Assembly: GCA_934667845.1 (NCBI GenBank)
Contig: CAKUMQ010000052.1
Coordinates: 1-18,891, forward strand
From: an uncultured Eubacteriales bacterium
GTDB taxonomy: Bacteria > Bacillota > Clostridia > Oscillospirales > Acutalibacteraceae
Length of the DNA: 18,891 nt
Direction of reading: 5' to 3'
Positions 14,259-18,891 of the stretch are shown in pieces (the first letter of the stretch is position 1; each line of letters opens with the position of its first letter). A model generated the notes under the pieces. It saw only the letters and a list, made by a program, of their open reading frames with translations. It was not told the DNA's origin and did not search any database. The translations under genes were made by a program, and so were the position numbers.

Positions 14259-14891
14259 ATGATCGGGCTGCTGTATACGGATGAGAGCATAGCGGTGGGC
14301 ATCAAGCCGGTCGGCATGGACGCCGAGTACGGGCTGCCCGCGGCGCTCGCCCGGCAGCTTTCGGGGGAGTTTTTCCCGGTGCACCGGCTGGATACGGCGG
14401 TCGGGGGCGTAACGGTCGCGGCGCGCTCGGGAGCGGCTGCGGCGGCGCTGACTGCCGCCATGCAGCACGGAGATTGGCACAAGGAATACCGCGCCGTGGT
14501 CAGCGGCACGCCGCCCGAGGGGGAATGGGAGGATCTGCTGTTCCATGACGCCCGCCGCAATAAAAGCTATGTCGTCAGCCGCGAACGCAGGGGCGTGCGC
14601 AGAGCCCGGCTCTGCTGCCGCATTTGCGGGCAGACGGAGGAGGCGGGGCAGACGCTGTCGTTGCTGGCGCTCACGCTGGAGACGGGACGCACCCACCAGA
14701 TCCGGGTGCAGTGCGCGTCCCGCGGCACGCCGCTGCTCGGCGACGGGCGCTACGGCAGCCACGAACGGCGCTGCACGCCCGCGCTCTGGGCTTACCGGCT
14801 GGCATTTCCCCATCCCGTGACCGGCGCGCCGCTCAGCTTTACCGCGCCGCTGCCGGAGACCTTCCCGTTTTCGCTGTTTTTAAAAGGATAA
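14259..14891 (+). CDS. RluA-family RNA pseudouridine synthase
   Basis: This 210-residue enzyme isomerises specific uridines to pseudouridine in rRNA or tRNA. It has the family's opening (LLYTDESIAVGIKPVGM), the catalytic block PVHRLDTAVGGV with Asp45 as nucleophile, the KEYRAVV strand and the ETGRTHQIRVQ motif, followed by LLGDGRYG. It is short and lacks an N-terminal S4 RNA-binding domain, as in RluA-like single-domain members. GGGGTGAG lies five bases before the start. Which uridine it modifies cannot be said. The gene begins right after the LCP terminator and has its own terminator 27 bases downstream. Confidence 0.93.
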   Translation: MIGLLYTDESIAVGIKPVGMDAEYGLPAALARQLSGEFFPVHRLDTAVGGVTVAARSGAAAAALTAAMQHGDWHKEYRAVVSGTPPEGEWEDLLFHDARRNKSYVVSRERRGVRRARLCCRICGQTEEAGQTLSLLALTLETGRTHQIRVQCASRGTPLLGDGRYGSHERRCTPALWAYRLAFPHPVTGAPLSFTAPLPETFPFSLFLKG

Positions 14892-14916
14892 AAGGAAATA
14901 GTACAGACAGAATAAC

Positions 14917-14953
14917 AAACGGCTTTCCTGCGGGAGGGTCGTTTTTTGTTTTG
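14917..14953 (+). terminator. Terminator of the pseudouridine synthase gene
   Basis: ACGGCTTTCC (14919-14928) and GGAGGGTCGT (14933-14942) make a 10-bp stem with three G-U pairs around a TGCG loop, followed by TTTTT G TTTTG. It lies 27 bases after the stop codon. Confidence 0.75.
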
Positions 14954-15072
14954 TCGCAAAGATCCGCGCGCGGCATTTGTTATTTTCCGGTTATTTTTGA
15001 TTTGCGGCATAAATTTGCTCTTTGCCGTGCAAACTACGATCGTACCCATCGACAGAAACGGAGGTCGTGAAT

Positions 15073-15741
15073 ATGTTTGGAAAACAGCGGCAGACAGGTC
15101 GGATCGTGATGACGGTTCTGGCGGTTTGTCTCATTGCGGCGGCCAGTGTCGCCGTATATTCTCTGCGGGATTCCCTGTTCGCCCAAAACGATCCGGAAAC
15201 CGGCACGCCGACGACCGGCAGCACCACTGCGCCGACGACGGCGCGCACGGTGCGCGAAGCGGCGGATCCGGTCACCAATGTGCCGGATACCCGCACGACG
15301 GCGCCGACGACCGAGGTGCAGAGCGCTCTGTATGTGCTGCCAGTCAGCAATACGGTGGCTGCCGCCTTCAGTCGGGAGCCGGTGCACAGCGAGACCATGG
15401 GCGACTGGCGCACCCACAACGGCACGGATTTTGCCGCCGAGCTGGGGGATGAGGTCATGGCGATCACCGACGGCGAGGTGATTGCGGTCGAGGAGGACGC
15501 CTTCTTCGGTACCGTGGTGCGCGTGCGGCACGGAGAGCTGACCGCGGCTTACTGCGGCGTGATCCCCGATGAGGGGCTAGCGAAAGGCAGCAAGGTGAAA
15601 ACGGGCGAGCGGCTCGGTACGCTGACCATTGTCCCGTGCGAGCTGCTCGACGGTGCGCACCTGCATCTGGAGCTGACGGAAAACGGCAATTATCTTGACC
15701 CGGTTGCGGTGATCAATAAGGAAGTAAAAGAGAAACCCTGA
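15073..15741 (+). CDS. spoIIQ: SpoIIQ-like sporulation protein with LytM/M23 peptidase domain
   Basis: This 222-residue protein has one N-terminal membrane helix (about 12-30), a Thr/Pro/Ala-rich linker (41-82) and a C-terminal M23 (LytM) domain. The zinc ligands look intact: His115 and Asp119 in WRTHNGTD, and His198 in HLHLEL, preceded by His196. In sporulating Firmicutes, SpoIIQ sits in the forespore membrane, pairs with SpoIIIAH to link forespore and mother cell and supports engulfment. The domain order, small size and DWRTHNG motif fit the clostridial form, which, unlike the Bacillus subtilis protein, keeps its zinc site. GGAGGT at 15060-15065, seven bases upstream, fixes the start at 15073 rather than the in-frame ATG at 15022. 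No forespore sigma promoter was recognised upstream. A vegetative M23 wall hydrolase is the alternative. Confidence 0.82.
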   Translation: MFGKQRQTGRIVMTVLAVCLIAAASVAVYSLRDSLFAQNDPETGTPTTGSTTAPTTARTVREAADPVTNVPDTRTTAPTTEVQSALYVLPVSNTVAAAFSREPVHSETMGDWRTHNGTDFAAELGDEVMAITDGEVIAVEEDAFFGTVVRVRHGELTAAYCGVIPDEGLAKGSKVKTGERLGTLTIVPCELLDGAHLHLELTENGNYLDPVAVINKEVKEKP

Positions 15742-15783
15742 CCTGCCCCCGGAAACCGCCGATTGGCGGAGCGGCCAGAAGGG

Positions 15784-15822
15784 CAAGAAAAAAGGCGGCA
15801 GCGATGCCGCTTTTTTTCTTGC
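15784..15822 (+). terminator. Terminator after spoIIQ-like gene
   Basis: GCGGCA (15795-15800) and TGCCGC (15805-15810) close on a GCGA loop. The flanking A and T runs extend the pairing (GCAAGAAAAAA with TTTTTTTCTTGC) and provide the U-tract. A small stem without a U-tract (CCGCC GATT GGCGG) lies just before it. Confidence 0.9.
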
Positions 15823-15831
15823 AAAAACCGC

Positions 15832-15860
15832 TTGACAAATACCCCTTGGGGGTATATACT
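15832..15860 (+). promoter_or_regulatory. Promoter of csoR-copA, overlapped by operators
   Basis: TTGACA (15832-15837) and TATACT (15855-15860) are 17 bases apart, identical in sequence and spacing to the promoter of the other metal ATPase. Operator copies cover the spacer and the start region, so the promoter should be strong when repression is lifted by copper. Confidence 0.9.
15839..15855 (+). promoter_or_regulatory. CsoR operator, upstream copy
   Basis: ATACCCCTTGGGGGTAT fits the ATACCCC...GGGGTAT sites bound by CsoR in Firmicutes. It fills the -35/-10 spacer and touches the -10 element, so a bound repressor would block RNA polymerase. The adjacent csoR product is the expected binder, which makes the operon autoregulated. 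Confidence 0.85.
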
Positions 15861-15864
15861 GTAA

Positions 15865-15881
15865 ATACCCCCAGGGGGTAT
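15865..15881 (+). promoter_or_regulatory. CsoR operator, downstream copy
   Basis: ATACCCCCAGGGGGTAT is a perfect palindrome around a central A and covers the predicted transcription start. Its centre is 26 bp from that of the upstream copy. The csoR ribosome site AAGGAG starts three bases after it. Confidence 0.85.
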
Positions 15882-15898
15882 GTAAGGAGTGAGGTCAT

Positions 15899-16213
15899 AT
15901 GGCACAGACCGAAGAAAATACCTGTCCCGCCTGCCGCAAAAAGCGGCGGTCGGAAGAGGAATATACCAGGCTGATCCACCGGCTGAACCGGATCGAGGGG
16001 CAGATCGGCGGAATCCGCCGCATGGTCGAGGAGGATCGCTACTGTCCGGATATTCTCCTGCAGGCGGCTGCCGCCAATGCGGCGCTGGCCGCGTTTAACC
16101 GCGAGCTACTGGCGGCGCATCTGCGCACCTGCGTGACGCAGGACATCCGCGAGGGGCGGGAGGATACGATGGAAGAGCTGATCGGCGTATTGCAGAAACT
16201 GATGAAAGGCTGA
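15899..16213 (+). CDS. csoR: Copper-sensing transcriptional repressor CsoR
   Basis: This 104-residue CsoR/RcnR-family repressor has the core YTRLIHRLNRIEGQIGGIRR, then MVEEDRYCPDIL. The copper ligands Cys49, His74 and Cys78 have the CsoR spacing of 25 and 4. With copper(I) bound, such proteins leave their operator and the efflux gene is expressed. An additional CPAC pair (Cys9, Cys12) sits in the N-terminal arm, which could be a second metal or redox site. AAGGAG is nine bases before the start. The gene is the first of a two-gene operon with copA, 15 bases apart, under a promoter carrying two matching operators, so it represses itself as well as copA. Confidence 0.95.
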   Translation: MAQTEENTCPACRKKRRSEEEYTRLIHRLNRIEGQIGGIRRMVEEDRYCPDILLQAAAANAALAAFNRELLAAHLRTCVTQDIREGREDTMEELIGVLQKLMKG

Positions 16214-16228
16214 GGAGGCGTAAACGGT

Positions 16229-18757
16229 ATGCAGCGGTATAAGGTAACGGGAATGAGCTGCGCGGCGTGCAGCATGCGGGTGGAAAAGGCGGTGTCGGCG
16301 GTGCCGGGGGTCAGCTCCTGCGCCGTCAATCTGCTGACCGCCTCCATGGGCGTGGAGGGAACGGCGGCGCCCGAGGCAGTGATCGCGGCGGTGACCGCGG
16401 CGGGCTACGGCGCGTCGCTCGCCGATACGGCGGGAAGTGAAGCGCCGAAAGCGGCGGGAGATGATCCGCTTGCCGATCGAGAAACGCCGCAGCTTTTGCG
16501 GCGGCTGATCGCGTCGCTCGGCTTTTTGGCGGTGCTGATGTATGTGTCGATGGGGCATATGATGTGGGGCTGGCCGCTCCCGTCCGTGCTGGCGCACGAC
16601 CATGTGGCGATGGGGCTTTTACAGCTTTTGCTGGCGGGCGCGGTCATGGTGATCAACCAGCGCTTTTTCATCCGCGGCTTCGGCAGTTTGTTCCGCGGCG
16701 CGCCGAATATGGACACATTGGTGGCGCTCGGTGCTTCGGCGGCGTTTGCCTACAGCACCGTCGCCCTGTTTGCGATGAGCGGCGCGCAGGTGCGCGGGGA
16801 CACCGATGCCGTGATGAGCTATATGCACGGGCTGTATTTTGAGTCAGCCGCCATGATCCTGGCGCTGATCACGGTGGGCAAGCTGCTCGAGGCGCGGTCA
16901 AAGGGAAAAACGACCGATGCGCTGCGCGGACTGATGCGGCTTTCGCCCCGCACGGCGACGGTGGTGCGGGACGGAAAAGAGACCGCCGTGCCGATCGAGG
17001 AGGTGCGGATCGGCGATGTGTTCGCCGTGCGTCCGGGCGAGAGCGTGCCGGTGGACGGCAGAGTTCTCGAGGGCGAGAGCGCCGTGGATGAATCGGCGCT
17101 GACCGGAGAGAGCATTCCCGTGGATAAGGCGGCGGGCGACCGTGTGTATGCCGCCACGGTCAACCGTTCCGGTTTTCTGCGGTGTGAAGCGACGGAGGTC
17201 GGGCGCGACACGGCGCTGTCAAAAATCATTCAGATGGTCAGCGATGCGGCGGCGACCAAAGCGCCGATTGCCAAGGCGGCGGACCGCGTGTCGGCGGTGT
17301 TTGTGCCGGCGGTGATGGCGATCGCGCTGGTCACGGTGTGCGGCTGGCTGATTGCCGGTCAGACGTTCGGCTATGCGCTGGCGCGCGGCGTCTCGGTGCT
17401 GGTCATCAGCTGCCCGTGCGCGCTCGGTCTGGCTACGCCGGTGGCGATTATGGTCGGCAGCGGTGTCGGCGCGCGCAACGGGATCCTGTTCAAGACGGCG
17501 GTATCGCTGGAGGCGACGGGGCGCGCGGATATTGTGGTGCTGGATAAGACCGGCACCGTGACGGAGGGCCAGCCCGAGGTGACGGATATCCGTCCGGCGG
17601 ACGGGGTGACGGAGCAGGCGCTTTTGCAGGCGGCGGTGACGCTGGAGGCGAAAAGCGAGCATCCGCTTGCCCGCGCCGTCTGCCGTCTCGGCGAGGCGCG
17701 CGGCATCGCGGCAGAGGAGGTCACGCAGTTTAAGGCGCTGCCCGGTCACGGGCTGACGGCGCAGCGGGGTGAGAGCACGCTTTTCGGCGGCAGCCGCAGC
17801 TTTGCGGAGTCGGCGGGAGAGCTGCCGCCAGATCTGCGCCGTGCGGCGGAGTCGCTGGCTGCGGAGGGCAAAACGCCGCTGTTTTTCCGCGAGGGTGACC
17901 GCCTGCTCGGTCTGATCGCGGTGGCTGACCGCATGAAAGCGGACAGTCCGCAGGCGGTGCGGGAAATGCAGGACATGGGGCTGCGGGTCGTCATGCTCAC
18001 CGGCGACAATGAGCGCACCGCCAAGGCAATTGCCGCCCGCGCGGGTATCGGCGAGGTGATCGCGGGCGTGCTGCCCGACGGCAAGGAGGAGACGGTCCAC
18101 GCCCTTCAGCGGGAGGGGCGGGTCATCATGGTAGGCGACGGCATCAACGATGCGCCCGCGCTGACCCGCGCGGATGTCGGCATGGCGATCGGCGCAGGAA
18201 CGGATGTGGCGATCGACGCCGCCGATGTGGTGCTGATGCACAGCCGCCTGTCGGATGTCGCCGGTGCCGTGCGCCTGAGCCGCGCGGCGCTGCGCAATAT
18301 TCACGAGAACCTGTTCTGGGCATTTTTCTACAATGCGCTCGGCATTCCGCTGGCTGCCGGTGTGTTTGTGCACTGGCTGGGGTGGGAGCTGAATCCCATG
18401 TTTGCCGCCGCGGCAATGAGCCTGTCGAGCTTTTGCGTTGTGACCAATGCACTGCGGCTGAACTGGTGCCGGCTGCACCGCCCGGTCAAGGGCGGCGGCT
18501 CTGTTCCGGCGCTGCCGGCGGATACGGGGATACCCGAGAAAAAGGAGGTGGACGAAATGGAAGTGACTCTGCATGTCGAGGGGATGATGTGCGGCCACTG
18601 TGAGGCGCACGTCAAACAGGCGCTCGAGGCGCTGCCCGGTGTGGAGCGCGCTGTGGTCAGCCATGAGAGCGGCACGGCGGTCGTGACGACACGCGGCGAG
18701 GCGGATATGGCGGCGATGAAAAAGGCTGTCGAGGACGCCGGATATACCGTGCGCTGA
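16229..18757 (+). CDS. copA: Cu(+)-exporting P1B-1 ATPase with HMA domains at both ends
   Basis: This 842-residue pump exports copper(I) using ATP. An N-terminal HMA domain has GMSCAAC (Cys11, Cys14). The pump core has TGES (292-295), CPC (395-397) in the transport helix, phosphorylated Asp439 in DKTGTVT, SEHP (His478), GDGINDAP (from 636), Tyr701-Asn702 in the seventh helix and MSLSS (730-734) in the eighth, the set defining the copper class. A linker (about 750-776) then leads to a second, C-terminal HMA domain with GMMCGHC (Cys788, Cys791). AGGAGG precedes the start. Just before the second HMA domain the coding sequence contains AAAGGAGGTG and an in-frame ATG (18557), so a free 66-residue CopZ-like chaperone could be made from the same gene. 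Otherwise it is a plain fusion of copA and copZ. It is regulated by CsoR through the promoter upstream of csoR. Confidence 0.97.
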   Translation: MQRYKVTGMSCAACSMRVEKAVSAVPGVSSCAVNLLTASMGVEGTAAPEAVIAAVTAAGYGASLADTAGSEAPKAAGDDPLADRETPQLLRRLIASLGFLAVLMYVSMGHMMWGWPLPSVLAHDHVAMGLLQLLLAGAVMVINQRFFIRGFGSLFRGAPNMDTLVALGASAAFAYSTVALFAMSGAQVRGDTDAVMSYMHGLYFESAAMILALITVGKLLEARSKGKTTDALRGLMRLSPRTATVVRDGKETAVPIEEVRIGDVFAVRPGESVPVDGRVLEGESAVDESALTGESIPVDKAAGDRVYAATVNRSGFLRCEATEVGRDTALSKIIQMVSDAAATKAPIAKAADRVSAVFVPAVMAIALVTVCGWLIAGQTFGYALARGVSVLVISCPCALGLATPVAIMVGSGVGARNGILFKTAVSLEATGRADIVVLDKTGTVTEGQPEVTDIRPADGVTEQALLQAAVTLEAKSEHPLARAVCRLGEARGIAAEEVTQFKALPGHGLTAQRGESTLFGGSRSFAESAGELPPDLRRAAESLAAEGKTPLFFREGDRLLGLIAVADRMKADSPQAVREMQDMGLRVVMLTGDNERTAKAIAARAGIGEVIAGVLPDGKEETVHALQREGRVIMVGDGINDAPALTRADVGMAIGAGTDVAIDAADVVLMHSRLSDVAGAVRLSRAALRNIHENLFWAFFYNALGIPLAAGVFVHWLGWELNPMFAAAAMSLSSFCVVTNALRLNWCRLHRPVKGGGSVPALPADTGIPEKKEVDEMEVTLHVEGMMCGHCEAHVKQALEALPGVERAVVSHESGTAVVTTRGEADMAAMKKAVEDAGYTVR
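18541..18559 (+). promoter_or_regulatory. Internal ribosome binding site and start codon for a possible free CopZ
   Basis: AAAGGAGGTG at 18541-18550 is close to the full anti-Shine-Dalgarno complement, and the ATG at 18557-18559 lies eight bases after GGAGG, which is ideal. The ATG is codon 777 of copA in the same frame. It begins exactly at the first strand of the C-terminal HMA domain (MEVTLHVEGMMCGHC). Translation from here to the common stop at 18757 gives 66 residues, the size of a normal CopZ. Whether ribosomes use it in a translated region is unknown. Confidence 0.5.
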
Positions 18758-18773
18758 ACGGTACAGCAATGAC

Positions 18774-18814
18774 GCAGGCGGGCGTATTCCCCGAATGGGA
18801 ATACGCCCGCCTGC
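18774..18814 (+). terminator. Long hairpin after copA, probable transcript end
   Basis: A perfect 18-bp stem (18774-18791 with 18797-18814) around a CGAAT loop begins 16 bases after the copA stop. It is followed by TCAGCCTGTC rather than a T-run, so it is not a classic intrinsic terminator. It could still end or protect the csoR-copA message. Nothing on the minus side resembles a U-tract either. Confidence 0.55.
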
Positions 18815-18852
18815 TCAGCCTGTCAAAAAACTACCCAAACGGCCCTGTTTCT

Positions 18853-18876
18853 GGTATAATAGAGGAGACGGGGGTG
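18853..18876 (+). promoter_or_regulatory. Extended -10 promoter and ribosome site of the next gene
   Basis: TGGTATAAT (18852-18860) is a perfect -10 box (18855-18860) with the extended TG motif. The -35 region is poor. GGGGGTGA (18870-18877) precedes an ATG at 18882. Confidence 0.55.
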
Positions 18877-18881
18877 ATTTC

Positions 18882-18891
18882 ATGGAAGACT
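18882..18891 (+). CDS. Start of an unidentified gene cut by the window end (partial)
   Basis: ATG at 18882 follows an extended -10 promoter and a GGGGGTGA ribosome site, and the window ends after three codons (Met-Glu-Asp). Nothing can be said about the product. Confidence 0.4.

Noticed and set aside
17219..18769. Long minus-strand open frame opposite copA
   Set aside because: It is a low-complexity Arg/His-rich shadow of the copA codons, with no motif and no promoter or ribosome site.

Overview
The window looks like a chromosomal segment of a GC-rich, low-redundancy Firmicute, most likely a spore-forming member of class Clostridia (Oscillospiraceae/Ruminococcaceae-like). The reasons are strong AGGAGG-type ribosome binding sites on nearly every gene, TTGACA/TATACT-type promoters, an HPr with both His15 and Ser46, a LytR-CpsA-Psr wall protein, a SpoIIQ-like LytM protein and CsoR-family regulators. 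The taxonomic call is inference from gene content. No mobile element, CRISPR array, tRNA or rRNA was seen.

Region 1 (about 1-7620) is an L-fucose uptake and entry cluster. A minus-strand AraC-family regulator is divergent from a five-gene plus-strand operon: a two-domain sugar ABC ATPase, an RbsC-type permease with an unusual charged C-terminal tail, a lipoprotein sugar-binding protein, L-fucose isomerase (fucI) and L-fucose mutarotase (fucU). Strong hairpins without U-tracts flank the binding-protein gene. No fuculokinase or fuculose-phosphate aldolase gene is in the window, so the pathway must be completed elsewhere.

Region 2 (7640-10230) is a first metal-efflux module: a CsoR-family repressor with its own operator-free promoter and terminator, then a P1B ATPase without a metal-binding domain. 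The ATPase promoter is covered by two 18-bp operators that are exact reverse complements of each other. A 55-residue, two-helix membrane protein is translationally coupled to the ATPase.

Region 3 (10188-12580, minus strand) carries a small P-loop protein of unknown role, glucose-6-phosphate isomerase (pgi) and HPr (ptsH). Each of pgi and ptsH has its own visible promoter.

Region 4 (12760-15822, plus strand) holds cell-envelope and housekeeping genes: an LCP-family protein, an RluA-family pseudouridine synthase and a SpoIIQ-like M23 protein, each followed by a terminator.

Region 5 (15832-18814) is a second metal module: csoR-copA, a copper sensor and a Cu+ ATPase, again under a TTGACA-N17-TATACT promoter overlaid by two operators. 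CopA has an HMA domain at each end. The C-terminal HMA domain is preceded, in frame, by a near-perfect Shine-Dalgarno sequence and an ATG, so the same gene may also make a free 66-residue CopZ-like copper chaperone. This is the most interesting observation in the window. The window ends at the promoter and first codons of another gene.
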